From: UBA5796 sp040752455
GTDB taxonomy: Bacteria; Chloroflexota; Anaerolineae; Anaerolineales; Villigracilaceae
Assembly (NCBI GenBank): GCA_049324115.1
Contig: JBMOMN010000017.1
Location: 1 to 64,000 of the forward strand
Direction of reading: 5' to 3'
Length of the DNA: 64,000 nucleotides
The position numbers and the translations under genes were made by a program. A model generated the notes under the pieces. It did no database searches. It had not been told where the DNA came from and worked only from the letters and a program-made list of their open reading frames with translations. Every line of letters begins with the position of its first letter. The stretch's first letter is position 1. This document shows positions 53,901 through 62,507 of the stretch, one piece after another.

Positions 53901-55890
53901 CGAGGAGGCTTGTCGAGGAATAACGCCACTGGCTTTGAGCCGCGATCTGGAAGCGCCGGGTATCGCTCCAACTCCCGCCGGTCTCACGCACCCGCCAGTA
54001 ATAGACGCCGAAGTTTACGGCTCCCAGGCTGCGCTGGGCCAGGCTTTGGGAGGGGGCGTAGGCCGGGTAATTGACCGTGGCCGTGTCCACCAGCGAGCCG
54101 AATCCCTGGTCGAGGCTGATCTGCACTTCGTAAGACGATGCGCCGCCCAGGGGGAACCATTGCAGCAGCGGGGTGGCCTCGGCGAACTCGAAGCCGTTCG
54201 TCGGGCGGATCAGTTCCGGGGCCGCGCCGCCGGTGGGCGTCAGCCCGAGCGCGGGGTCGAAGCGGGTTTGCCAGCGTTGGCTCCATTCCCCGACCTCGAC
54301 CCCGCCGATCAACGGGCGGACGCGCCAGTAGTAATCCGTGTTCGGCAGGGGGGTGAAGGGGTTGCTGGAGGTCGGCGCGGCGGTCGTATTCTCGGTATCC
54401 ACGCTCCAGTCCACGACGAAGAAGGTCGGGTCGGTGGAAACTTGCAGGCGGTAGGCCTCGGCGTAGACTTCGCCCTGGTTGGCCTCCCCGACCGGCACGT
54501 AGACGCGGTGCCAGATGAAGATCGGCAGGGCCACGGTCCGGTCTTCATGGGGGTTGGTGGTCACCCCCGGATACCCTGCGTAGGTATCGGGAGGATAGTA
54601 GAAAAGCGGGTAGACCTGGTGGGGCGCGACCGAGCCTTGATAACTGCGATAAGACCAGGTATTGCTGGGTACCCCGGGATTCCCGTTCCCGTCATAGGGC
54701 GTCACCCTCCAATAATTAATAGTGTCGGCCCCACTATAGCTATCGGGGGTGAAAAACGTATTGGAAGTATTGGCAGTGCTGTAGATGTTGCTGAAGTTTG
54801 AGAACAGGCTGAGATCAACCTTGTAGTAACTGGCGCCGGGCACGGGCGTCCAACTGAAGAGCGGGAAACGCACGTGTTGGTAGAGGTTCGTCGGGGTGAG
54901 AAGCACAGGCTTGATGTACCACCGTTTGATGAAGGTGCGCACCGGCGTCCAGTCCGAGATCGAATTCCCCGAATGGACCCTGACCCGCCAGTAGTAGTTG
55001 ACATCGTTCGCCAGCGTGGCGGTTGGCGTATAAGACGTATTGCGAGTGTCAATTTGGGTGACATCCGACGAAAAGCTGGGGTCGGTGGTGTATTGCAGGC
55101 GGTAGAACTGGGCGCCGCGCACGGCCGCCCAGCGGAAGGTCGGGGTGAAGGTCGGGGTGGCCCAGTCATCGGGTTCCAGCAGGGCCGGGATGGGGTTGTA
55201 CCCGGTGGTAAAGGAACGTTCCTCGCTTGGGGTGCCCTCGCGGTTGCCGGGGTCAAGAGGCACGACGCGCCAGTAATAGTTGCCGTTGGCCAGCTTGGTG
55301 TTCGGCTGGTGGGTGGTCGCCAGGGTGGTCGCCGTATACGCCGGGGTCAACCAGCCTCCAGGACTGGAATAGATCTGGAGCTTGTACCTGGATGCGCCCA
55401 TGACCGCGCTCCAGGAAAAAGCCGGCTGGTCGTAAAAATCCAGCGTTTCCGCATCTGCCGGGGCGGCCAGGGTGGGCAGATTGGCTGGAGCTGCCCATTG
55501 CTTGGTAAAACTCCAGATGCTGCTATAGTCGCCTACGGGTGTGGGGGCCTCCACCCGGACGCGCCAGTACCAGGTCCCGTCTGGAAAGGCGCTCACGCTG
55601 ATGGGTGTATAGGATGTGTTCGGCGTGGTGACGTTCACGATCTGGGTTGTGAAGGCGATATCGCTGCTGATCTGCAAGCGGTAACTCGTCGCGCCCGTCA
55701 CGGCTGTCCACTGGAATTCAGGGATTCCCAGGGGCGGGGTATCCGCCGCGGTCGTCGTCGAGCCGTCGGCCGGGGCGATCGGCGTGGGCGCGGCGAGCGC
55801 GTGGGCGGGGGTCACATGCAGGGATGCGAGCAGGATTGCAACGATCAGAAAAATTTGCGCGGGTTGTTTGGGCCATCGGTGTGCCATCAT
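50965..55890 (-). CDS. Giant secreted repeat protein with DNRLRE/CBM96-like end
   Basis: Secreted protein of 1641 residues. A signal peptide (about residues 1-31, ending AHA) is followed by about ten FnIII-like modules, each with a Y-x-LQ strand and a closing YYWRV motif. Between modules six and seven lies a unique domain of some 230 residues (NRLQIGSDPASDV, YALYLDLDHQY) resembling DOMON-like sandwiches. Two near-identical Ig-like repeats (FTVTFSEAVTGVDKTDFSLS and a variant) follow, then a C-terminal DNRLRE/CBM96-like domain (LRLGDDKLKKQYRSILSFNTSSL). Likely cell-surface or glycan binding; no catalytic motif seen. GGAGGAAA precedes the ATG. Confidence 0.85.
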   Translation of the reverse strand: MMAHRWPKQPAQIFLIVAILLASLHVTPAHALAAPTPIAPADGSTTTAADTPPLGIPEFQWTAVTGATSYRLQISSDIAFTTQIVNVTTPNTSYTPISVSAFPDGTWYWRVRVEAPTPVGDYSSIWSFTKQWAAPANLPTLAAPADAETLDFYDQPAFSWSAVMGASRYKLQIYSSPGGWLTPAYTATTLATTHQPNTKLANGNYYWRVVPLDPGNREGTPSEERSFTTGYNPIPALLEPDDWATPTFTPTFRWAAVRGAQFYRLQYTTDPSFSSDVTQIDTRNTSYTPTATLANDVNYYWRVRVHSGNSISDWTPVRTFIKRWYIKPVLLTPTNLYQHVRFPLFSWTPVPGASYYKVDLSLFSNFSNIYSTANTSNTFFTPDSYSGADTINYWRVTPYDGNGNPGVPSNTWSYRSYQGSVAPHQVYPLFYYPPDTYAGYPGVTTNPHEDRTVALPIFIWHRVYVPVGEANQGEVYAEAYRLQVSTDPTFFVVDWSVDTENTTAAPTSSNPFTPLPNTDYYWRVRPLIGGVEVGEWSQRWQTRFDPALGLTPTGGAAPELIRPTNGFEFAEATPLLQWFPLGGASSYEVQISLDQGFGSLVDTATVNYPAYAPSQSLAQRSLGAVNFGVYYWRVRETGGSWSDTRRFQIAAQSQWRYSSTSLLGDAGNRLQIGSDPASDVADPDYDVTSLQVRQADTYWYFGFHVPPAPGKNVTYALYLDLDHQYASGATFDAKSYTVTTVAAFRPEYAVYVFQEAGAFAANRVHLYRWNGSGWDTVNVLSDIGGAIYYNSGYVELELPNTAIGYQDTTGSYAVSLLSLPAGSGEPQDSVPSDASVPGPGPVSRFANVTERMNLVAPPNDAGVDPTTYPSVLPFFWDWPVLAPWSGAYMKAYLDPLFTTEVATYTLTSTGAYYAMSSHSWGDDFNGDNTYYWRIQPRYRVGGTLPNGAWSQGWRFERQGFIPQNLQTSVTFATPTFTWDRVEGAQHYELQVDDDPNFASPAISTTTRQNSYTHTSTLANATYYWRVRANRYGGVINNWTSNQSFTLALPAPAGLGHIPSGVVGRAPTLYWTPLIMDSPSGDPVLAAWKYRVQVSKDPTFSAIFDSIDTEQSSWTPIKGYDDGQYYWRVAILDGDGDLGGYSPYETFTKQYPVTTLVSPPNGETVTSTPTFVWTPVNGAARYKLEVSQFPTFSPGYETIETDSTRYTPTKVYATGFTYYWRVAIKDNDGKYGPYVDATIILPPPGPSVVSSVRVHASPTKRTSVQFTVTFSEAVTGVDKTDFSLSPTVTGAAVSTVAGSGATYTVTVSTGTGSGTLKLNVLDDDTIKDADLNPLGGGYTAGESYTVDKVAPKVSSSTRVNPSPTARASVKFTVKFSESVTGVDKTDFSLTKTGSITGASVASVTGTGATYTVSVNTGSGNGTLRLNVLDDNSIKDAALNPLNGGYTGGQTYTVDKNVTFNSIAAQDGWVLEKSQNANTGGSKNSTSVLRLGDDKLKKQYRSILSFNTSSLPDNAVITKITLKVKKQGITGGGNPVTAFQGFMVDIKKGILGTSALQTTDFKTAASKTYGPFKPTVVSGWYSINLTAGKAYINKLASSGGLTQIRLRFKLDNNNNGVANFLSLYSGNATAASRPQLIIEYYVP

Positions 55891-56061
55891 TTTCCTCCAC
55901 CAAAAAATGGATCAGTGCGAAATTAACGACTATAACAAAAGGTAATGTAACTCCCCATCCTTTTCAAGTGATATTTATCATATTCTTGCCCGCCATACCT
56001 GCCAATTTTGTAAGATTTTCTGCCCGGCGAAGCCCCTTATCCCGGCGCGGCTGCGAGACCG
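55891..56061. other. Gap upstream of the repeat protein
   Basis: A more AT-rich stretch (55910-56010) that should hold the minus-strand promoter of the repeat protein. A TATAGT-like -10 is possible but no matched -35 was found. No gene or repeat is seen. Confidence 0.5.
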
Positions 56062-56946
56062 TCAGGGCCGGACCCCGGCCAGGTGGCGGCGCAGCGTGTT
56101 CCGGGCCGCCTGCCTGATCCCGGACAGGTTATTGTCCTGGCCGGAGAGAGGAGTCGCCTCGCCAAAGGTGACACGCGGTTCGAGGCCGAACAATTCCTTC
56201 CCGCTCAACATCTGGCGGATGATCTGGTAGATATACGCCAGCCGCTGACGGTCTGGCCGGTCGCGGCGGAACCAGGTGATGGGGTGGCGGAGCGCCCTGG
56301 GGGAGATGACGCCGCTGATCACGGCGACCAGGACACGGGTCCGGGGGACGCGGCGCAGGAAGATTTCGAGGCTGCGCGACCAGCGGTCGAACTCCAGGTC
56401 CGGGCCGGGCATGAAATCCGGGTCGGGTTCGATGTCCCCGCGCGGGAAGATCAGCAGCGCGCCTCCGCTTTCGAGGTGGCGGGTGGCTTCCCGGATGGCG
56501 CGCATCCGTCCGAAGGTATCTTTGGCGTTGGGTGAGAAAATGGCGTGATTGCAAACGTTTGGGAGGAAATGGTACGGGGGGATGTCGCCGATGAGTATCT
56601 TGTAGTCCGGGCGGTTGACGCAGGCCGAGACGACCAGCGCGTCATAAGACGACGGGTGGTTGGCAACGATCAGCAGCGGGCCGGTTTCGGGGATGAGTTC
56701 GTCTCCGCAAGCCCGGCAGCCGCTCACAAAATGGGATAACAGCCAGCGCGCGGCCTCCGCCGGTCCGGTTCGGGCGATCCTGCGGTCGAGTTCGAGGGAG
56801 ATTTCGGCCAGACGCCGGGCCGGATTGCCGATACCCCACCGGAGCAGGGTTCTCACAACCCGGGTTTGCGGCAGGGACATGGCCCGCGCCACCTGGAGGA
56901 GGAAAGCACCCGCCAGTTCATCCACCTTTTTTTCGCGATCAGACAT
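56062..56946 (-). CDS. PlsC-type acyltransferase
   Basis: Acyltransferase of 294 residues from the ATG at 56946. The catalytic NH-x4-D motif is VANHPSSYDALV near residue 95, and FPRGDIEPD supplies the later FxxG-like binding motif. About 80 N-terminal residues are extra compared with minimal PlsC. GGAG precedes the start. With CrtB/CrtI and a glycosyltransferase-like gene nearby, esterification of a carotenoid glycoside is conceivable, but ordinary phospholipid acylation is equally possible. Confidence 0.75.
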   Translation of the reverse strand: MSDREKKVDELAGAFLLQVARAMSLPQTRVVRTLLRWGIGNPARRLAEISLELDRRIARTGPAEAARWLLSHFVSGCRACGDELIPETGPLLIVANHPSSYDALVVSACVNRPDYKILIGDIPPYHFLPNVCNHAIFSPNAKDTFGRMRAIREATRHLESGGALLIFPRGDIEPDPDFMPGPDLEFDRWSRSLEIFLRRVPRTRVLVAVISGVISPRALRHPITWFRRDRPDRQRLAYIYQIIRQMLSGKELFGLEPRVTFGEATPLSGQDNNLSGIRQAARNTLRRHLAGVRP

Positions 56947-57137
56947 GGGAGACTCCGCGGCCATCGTATTGCCACACCGGTTCCTTTTTAACCCGGCCCA
57001 ATTATCGCTACATTAAGGGGTGGTAATCAGTTTGTTAAACCGGGGACGATTCTCTTCCAAAAACCTTAACGAGTCGTTCCAAAAGGCTTAACTCCCGGTT
57101 GCTAAAATGTTTTCAGATCACTGCAAAAGGGACGCGC

Positions 57138-58166
57138 ATGTCTGAGAATATTTTGTTTATTTGTGGGTCGCTCAACCAGACCAGGATGATGCACAAAATC
57201 GCCCGAAATATGGGCGAATATCAATGTTACTTTACCCCCTATTATGCGGACGGTCTGGAAGCCGGGATTGCCCGCGCCGGGTGGCTGGATTTTACGGTGC
57301 TGGGCGGCCGTCACCGCCGCGAGACGATGGCCTACCTGGGCGAACATGGCCTGCCGGTTGACGACCGCGGCCTGGGGCATGAGTACGACCTGGTGATCAC
57401 GGGCAGCGATTTGATCATCCAGCGCAACATCCGGGACAAACGCCTGGTCCTGGTCCAGGAGGGGATCACCGAACCCGAAAGCCCCCTGTTCCACCTGGTG
57501 AAATGGTTGAAGCTGCCGCGCTACCTGGCGAACACCTCCACCAGCGGCCTGTCGAATGCTTACGACCTGTTCTGCGTGGCCTCGCACGGCTACCGCGACC
57601 TGTTCGTCCGCAAGGGCGTGCGGCCCGAAAAAATTGCCGTCACCGGCATCCCCAATTTCGACAACCTCGAAGAAAATTTCGACAACACCTTTCCCCACCG
57701 TGGGCACGTCCTGGTGGCTACGACGCCTTACCGGGAAACCTTTCGTTTCGACGACCGCCCCGCCTTCCTCCGCCGCTGTGTCGAGATCGCCGGCGGGCGT
57801 CAACTCATCTTTAAGCTCCACCCGACCGAAGATCCCGGGCGGGCCAGGCGCGAAATCGAACGATATGCGCCCGGCTCGCTCGTTTTCGAATACGGCAACG
57901 CGGACCACATGATCGCCAACGCCTCGGTGGTCATTACCCAGCAATCCACCTGCACCTTTGTGGCGCTGGCCCTGGGGAAGGAAACCTACACCTATCTGGA
58001 CAAGAACGAGTTGCGCCGCCTGATGCCCATCCAGAACGGAGGCGCTTCAGCCGCCAGGATCGCGACACTGTGCAAGCGCATCCTGCATACTCCCATGCAA
58101 GTGCTGGCGCAGGTCCGCAAGGGCTACCGCCGCCGCCCAAACTGGGAGCAGGCGGATGCCCTCTAG
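57138..58166 (+). CDS. Glycosyltransferase-like (GT-B) protein
   Basis: A 342-residue protein with a GT-B-like plan: an N-terminal half opening with ENILFICGSLNQTRMMHKIA and a C-terminal half with QLIFKLHPTEDPGRARREI and DHMIANASVVITQQSTCTFVALALGKETYTY. The KLHPTED and TQQSTCTFVALALGK stretches resemble polysaccharide glycosyltransferases and CDP-glycerol transferases. No signal peptide or membrane helix is evident. Start at 57138 gives MSENI; the in-frame ATG at 57099 is unsupported. Substrate unknown. Confidence 0.65.
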   Translation: MSENILFICGSLNQTRMMHKIARNMGEYQCYFTPYYADGLEAGIARAGWLDFTVLGGRHRRETMAYLGEHGLPVDDRGLGHEYDLVITGSDLIIQRNIRDKRLVLVQEGITEPESPLFHLVKWLKLPRYLANTSTSGLSNAYDLFCVASHGYRDLFVRKGVRPEKIAVTGIPNFDNLEENFDNTFPHRGHVLVATTPYRETFRFDDRPAFLRRCVEIAGGRQLIFKLHPTEDPGRARREIERYAPGSLVFEYGNADHMIANASVVITQQSTCTFVALALGKETYTYLDKNELRRLMPIQNGGASAARIATLCKRILHTPMQVLAQVRKGYRRRPNWEQADAL

Positions 58167-58185
58167 CGGCGAAGGACACCACCCC

Positions 58186-58302
58186 ATGAAAGTTTTTTAT
58201 GCGCTGATGCTCGTCATCCAGTTTGCCATCGCTTCACTCCTGGGGAAGAAAGACAGGATGGCTTTTCTTGGGTATTTGCTGTCGGACCTGGCCCGGAGAT
58301 AA
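58186..58302 (+). CDS. 38-residue single-helix peptide
   Basis: A short frame 20 bp after the glycosyltransferase stop encodes MKVFYALMLVIQFAIASLLG, then a basic segment KKDRM and a second hydrophobic patch ending in LARR. A GAAGGA lies 11 nt upstream. It could be a small membrane protein co-transcribed with the glycosyltransferase; no family recognised. Confidence 0.4.
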   Translation: MKVFYALMLVIQFAIASLLGKKDRMAFLGYLLSDLARR

Positions 58303-58403
58303 CCCTGGCAGGACGAGCCTCGGGGGAATAGATAAAAGAATTGTGACTTTCTTCCATCCCAGGCATCCCACAGATGTGGTTAAATTATGCCCAGGAGAGT
58401 CAC

Positions 58404-59801
58404 ATGCAAAAATCCTATTCCGAATTCCTGCAACAATATCCCGGTTACGAATCCACCCGCGCCATTGACGAACTGCGCGCCGGCGAATATTCCCGCCTCG
58501 ACAGGCTCAGCCACGTTTACCTCGACTACACCGGCGGCGGGCTGTACGCCGATTCGCAGATCCGCGCTCACCATCAAATGCTGACCGGAAACGTCTTCGG
58601 CAACCCGCACTCCACCAACCCGACCTCGATGGCCGCCACCGAACTGGTCGAAAGCGCCCGCAAGTACGTGCTGGAGTTCTTCGACGCCGATCCCGCCGAA
58701 TACGTCGCCATCTTCACCGCCAACGCCAGCGGCGCGCTCAAACTGGTCGGCGAATCCTACCCCTTCGACGCGGGCGACCAGTATCTGCTGACCTTCGACA
58801 ACCACAACTCGGTCAACGGCATCCGCGAGTTCGCCCACGCCAAAGGCGCCGAAGTCACCTACCTGCCGGTGGCCCTGCCCGACATGCGCGTCGAGGAATC
58901 CATGCTGGACGAGGCCCTCGCCAGGTCCCGGCCCGGCGGGGACAACCTGTTCGCCTTCCCGGCCCAGTCCAACTTTTCGTCGGTCAAACACCCGCTGGCG
59001 TGGATCGAAAAAGCCCACGCGGCCGGATGGGACGTTTTGCTGGACGCGGCCGCCTTCGCCCCGACCAGCCGCCTCGACCTCTCCCGCTTCAAACCGGACT
59101 TCGTCCCGCTCTCGTTTTACAAGATTTTCGGCTACCCGACGGGGCTGGGCGCGCTCATCGCCCGCCGCCAGGCCTTGTCCAAACTGCGCCGTCCCTGGTT
59201 CGCGGGCGGCACGATCACGGTCGCCTCGGTCCAGGGCGACAAATATTACCTGGCCGACGCCCCGGCCGCCTTCGAAGACGGCACCCTCGACTATCTCGAC
59301 ATCCCGGCCATCGAGATCGGGCTGCGCCACATCGCCTCCATCGGCTACGAGACCATCCACGAGCGCGTCCGCTGCCTGACCGGCTGGCTGCTCGACAACC
59401 TGACGCAGATGAAGCACTCCACCGGCGAGCCGCTGGTGCGCGTCTATGGGCCGACCAACACCGAGTCCCGGGGCGGGGCGGTGGCGGTCAACTTCTTCAA
59501 CCGGGACGGTTTCCCGATAGACCACCGCGACGTCGAGCGCCTCGCCAACCGCTCCAACATCTCGCTGCGGACGGGTTGTTTCTGCAACCCCGGCGCGGGC
59601 GAGATCGCCCTGGGCATTTCCAGCATGGAGCTGGCCGCCTGTTTCTCGATGCCCGGCAAGGAACAGCGCCTGTCGCTCGACGACTTCCGCCTGTGCATTG
59701 ACGGCAAGTCCAGCGGCGCGGTGCGGATTTCGGTCGGCCTGGTCACGAATTTCGAGGACGTGCAGAAGCTCCTGGAGTTCTGCGAAGGCCTCCTGTCTTA
59801 A
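58404..59801 (+). CDS. MOCOS-like class V aminotransferase (PLP)
   Basis: PLP-dependent fold-type I enzyme of 465 residues similar to the N-terminal domain of molybdenum cofactor sulfurase. Key stretches are YLDYTGGGLYADSQI, FTANASGALKLVGESYPF, the PLP lysine in PLSFYKIFGYPTGLGALI and the C-terminal RTGCFCNPGAGE with a candidate persulfide Cys. The MOSC C-terminal domain of eukaryotic MOCOS is absent. CAGGAGAG precedes the ATG at 58404. It may act on cysteine or a related sulfur donor; no Mo-cofactor genes are nearby. Confidence 0.82.
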   Translation: MQKSYSEFLQQYPGYESTRAIDELRAGEYSRLDRLSHVYLDYTGGGLYADSQIRAHHQMLTGNVFGNPHSTNPTSMAATELVESARKYVLEFFDADPAEYVAIFTANASGALKLVGESYPFDAGDQYLLTFDNHNSVNGIREFAHAKGAEVTYLPVALPDMRVEESMLDEALARSRPGGDNLFAFPAQSNFSSVKHPLAWIEKAHAAGWDVLLDAAAFAPTSRLDLSRFKPDFVPLSFYKIFGYPTGLGALIARRQALSKLRRPWFAGGTITVASVQGDKYYLADAPAAFEDGTLDYLDIPAIEIGLRHIASIGYETIHERVRCLTGWLLDNLTQMKHSTGEPLVRVYGPTNTESRGGAVAVNFFNRDGFPIDHRDVERLANRSNISLRTGCFCNPGAGEIALGISSMELAACFSMPGKEQRLSLDDFRLCIDGKSSGAVRISVGLVTNFEDVQKLLEFCEGLLS

Positions 59802-59805
59802 CACC

Positions 59806-59834
59806 ATGCCAGGCGCATCCGTCCTGGGTATAAT
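59806..59834 (+). promoter_or_regulatory. Promoter of the GyrA-C-like/Hsp70-like pair
   Basis: ATGCCA (59806-59811, four of six -35 bases) and TATAAT (59829-59834) with a 17-bp spacer, ending 19 bp before the ATG at 59854. Confidence 0.65.
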
Positions 59835-59853
59835 CACCGTTCGCGAGGAACCC

Positions 59854-61065
59854 ATGACCTTTTCAGACAAAATCGAAGAATGGATCAAGGAAGTCGAAGC
59901 CCGGCCAGGGTCGGCGCTGACGCTGATGCGCCTGATCGCCAACCGCTTGCGCGAACTCTCCGAGCGGGACGAGCAACTGCTGGCCGAGAACATCGCCCTC
60001 CAGAACGGGACCCGGGTCGAGGAGTACCAGAAGCGCATCGCCCACCTCGAATACCAGCTCGACCTGCTCAAGCGCCACGTCGGGGCCGAGGGCGTCACGC
60101 TGCCCGAAATCCCCGCCGAACCGGAGCGGACCGTCAGCACCAGCCTGCTGGTCTACGATGGGCAGGGGCGCATCCTGCGGATCGAAATCCCAGCGGATGC
60201 GGGAGCGGACGGGGCAACGGATAAACGGATGCTGGGCCGCATTGCCGGCAAACTCTCCACCGACCACGAACCGCCGCGCCTGCTGGCCGTCCCGTCCAAC
60301 GAGGAAGCGCTGCTGCTCTTCTCGTCGGGGCGGGTGGGCACGCTTTCGGTCGGCGACCTGCCCACGGTCCGGGCCGGGAGCGCCTGGAAGTGGGAACAGG
60401 CGGCCCTGCCCGACGAACCCCGTCCCGGCGAGACGCTGGCCTGCATCATCCCCTTCTCGCGCCTGCCGGTCTCCGAGTATTTCGTGCAGGTCAGCCGGCG
60501 CGGCTGCGTCAAAAAGACCCTGAGTTCCCTGGCGCAGTCCATCCTCGGCAACCAGTACCTCGGCAAAGGCACGCTGGGCAAATCGGACCAGCCCTTCGAG
60601 CTGGCCCTGTGCGGCAAGGGCGAGCGCCTGGCCTTCGTCACCTGCGAGGGCCGCCTGCTCGGCCTCGACGTGGACGACCTCTCCTACACTGCCGAGGAGC
60701 GCATCCGCCTCCCGGCCACCGATTTCGTCGTCGCCGCCTTCACCCCCCGCCCCGACGAGGCGCTCATCTTCGTCACCCAGAACGGCAAGGTCCTGCACCG
60801 TGAGAGCGGGATGCTCGAACCGGCGAAATCCCCGGCGGCCAGGGGGCAGGCGCTCATTTCGGCCAACCGGCTCGAACAGGGCATCCGTTTCATCGGGGCG
60901 GCGGTGGTGCGGGATGGGGAGCGGCTCGCGGCGTTGGACGCCTCCGGGGCGATCAACGTTTACGACGCGGGAGCAGTGACCGGGTCCGGTGCGCTCGGGA
61001 CCGGGGGCCTGATCCTGTCCATCGGCCTGGTCCCGGCCCCGGGTCAGAATCCGGCGGCCGCATGA
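59854..61065 (+). CDS. Coiled-coil plus GyrA C-terminal-like beta-propeller protein
   Basis: A 403-residue protein without the gyrase catalytic core. Residues 1-75 are strongly helical and coiled-coil-like (RLRELSERDEQLLAENIALQ). Residues about 90-400 look like a beta-pinwheel of the GyrA/ParC C-terminal type, with repeated glycine-hydrophobic blades such as VQVSRRGCVKKTLSS, CEGRLLGLDVDDLS and VTQNGKVLHRE. Residues GADGATDKRM come from an acggat word. It overlaps the next gene by 4 bp (ATGA), so the two proteins are likely made together. DNA binding or a scaffold role is possible. Confidence 0.65.
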   Translation: MTFSDKIEEWIKEVEARPGSALTLMRLIANRLRELSERDEQLLAENIALQNGTRVEEYQKRIAHLEYQLDLLKRHVGAEGVTLPEIPAEPERTVSTSLLVYDGQGRILRIEIPADAGADGATDKRMLGRIAGKLSTDHEPPRLLAVPSNEEALLLFSSGRVGTLSVGDLPTVRAGSAWKWEQAALPDEPRPGETLACIIPFSRLPVSEYFVQVSRRGCVKKTLSSLAQSILGNQYLGKGTLGKSDQPFELALCGKGERLAFVTCEGRLLGLDVDDLSYTAEERIRLPATDFVVAAFTPRPDEALIFVTQNGKVLHRESGMLEPAKSPAARGQALISANRLEQGIRFIGAAVVRDGERLAALDASGAINVYDAGAVTGSGALGTGGLILSIGLVPAPGQNPAAA

Positions 61066-62390
61066 GCCTCAAAGTCGGCCTGGATTTCGGCACCTCCAAC
61101 TCCGGCGTGGCCGTCTACGACGGACAGCGCGTCCGCCTGCTGCCGGTTGATCCGAAAAACGTGCTGCCCGAAGTGATCAAGACCGTGCTGTACATCACCC
61201 GGGACTACCGCACCCTGATCGGGCAGGAGGCGGTGGAGGCTTATTACCGCGACCACGTCAACCGCCAGCGGCGCTACGTGAAACAGTGGGCCGGCGAGAT
61301 TGACTACACCGGCGCGGACATGCACTACGTTCGGGACGTTTACGTTTACGTGGACGAGTTGAAGCCCGGACGCCTGCTGCAATATCTCAAGACCGCCCTG
61401 CGCAAGGAAAGTTACCGGGGGACGCGCATCTTCGAGCGCTATTTCACGCCCGGCGACCTGGCCGAGACGTATTTGACCTTGCTCAAGCGCCGCGCTGAAG
61501 ACGTGCTGGGCGAGGAGATCGGGGCGGTCACGCTCGGACGCCCGGTCAAGTTTTCCGAGTCGCCGGAGCAGGACAGGAAGGCCGAAGAGACCCTGCGCCA
61601 GGCCGCCCACGCCGCAGGTTTCGAGGAAGTGGATTTCGAACTGGAGCCGGTCGCGGCCGCCCTGGATTACGAGCAATCCGTTGATGCGCCGCAGAACGTG
61701 GTCATCTTCGATTTCGGCGGCGGCACGCTCGACATCGCCGTGATGCGCCTGGGCGACCCGCGCCGGAGAATAGTCTATGCCAGCGGCGGCGTGGACATCG
61801 CCGGGAGCGACTTCGACCGGGCGATCATCGAGCAGCGCATGTTGTCCCACTTCGGCCACGGGCAGGTCGGCCAGCACCCGCAGATCCGCGAGATGATCCA
61901 CGCCGTCCCGGACTGGATGGCGCTGCCCGAATTGGGCACGCCGATCAACCGCAACGTGCTCGAAAGGGCGATCCGGGCCGGGGTCGCGCCGGTGCGCCTG
62001 AAGGCGCTCGAGAGCCTGATCTACAATGACCTGGCGTTCACCTTCTACAACCGGGTCGAGGCGGCCAAGATCGCCCTGTCCAGCGAAGGCGCGACGGTCA
62101 TCAGCCTGGAAGACAAGGACATCGCCCTGTGGGAGCTTTACGCCCGCCACCAGTTCGAATCCGATATTCATCATTACTTGCTTGCGGTGGAAAAGGTGCT
62201 GCTGGATACGCTGGCCGCCTCGGGCCTCGACCCTGCCGAAATAGATGCGGTGGTCAAGACCGGTGGCTCGTCGAGCATCCCCCTGTTTACGGAGATGCTG
62301 GCACGCATCTTCGGGGCAGGGAAGGTGAAGGCCTCGAGTCAATTTAGCAGTGTGGTGGCAGGGCTGGCGATAAAGGCGAAAGTGGGATAA
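61062..62390 (+). CDS. Hsp70-like actin-fold ATPase (YegD-like)
   Basis: Divergent Hsp70-family protein, 442 residues, with only the ATPase domain. Phosphate 1 motif GLDFGTSNSGVAVYDG, phosphate 2 VVIFDFGGGTLDIAVMRLG near residue 215 and the adenosine motif VVKTGGSSSIPLFTEMLARIFG near 400 are intact. There is no substrate-binding domain, so it is not a classical DnaK. Its start overlaps the stop of the propeller protein. The pair may form a complex; the client is unknown. Confidence 0.85.
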   Translation: MSLKVGLDFGTSNSGVAVYDGQRVRLLPVDPKNVLPEVIKTVLYITRDYRTLIGQEAVEAYYRDHVNRQRRYVKQWAGEIDYTGADMHYVRDVYVYVDELKPGRLLQYLKTALRKESYRGTRIFERYFTPGDLAETYLTLLKRRAEDVLGEEIGAVTLGRPVKFSESPEQDRKAEETLRQAAHAAGFEEVDFELEPVAAALDYEQSVDAPQNVVIFDFGGGTLDIAVMRLGDPRRRIVYASGGVDIAGSDFDRAIIEQRMLSHFGHGQVGQHPQIREMIHAVPDWMALPELGTPINRNVLERAIRAGVAPVRLKALESLIYNDLAFTFYNRVEAAKIALSSEGATVISLEDKDIALWELYARHQFESDIHHYLLAVEKVLLDTLAASGLDPAEIDAVVKTGGSSSIPLFTEMLARIFGAGKVKASSQFSSVVAGLAIKAKVG

Positions 62391-62505
62391 AGCGGGGAGA
62401 GACTTCGGAAGTCTTTCCAAAATCATCCTGGACGTGAAGACTCCGAAAAAGACTTCCGAAGCTTGTCCTGAGCTTGCCGAAGGGCCTGCTGCCAAAGATC
62501 CAGCT
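62391..62505. repeat. acttccgaag and cttgccgaaggg word repeats
   Basis: GAGACTTCGGAAGTC and GACTTCCGAAG form an inverted repeat, followed by CTTGTCCTGAGCTTGCCGAA, a word common in environmental genomes. Same family as 18745-18815. Confidence 0.8.
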
Positions 62506-62507
62506 TT

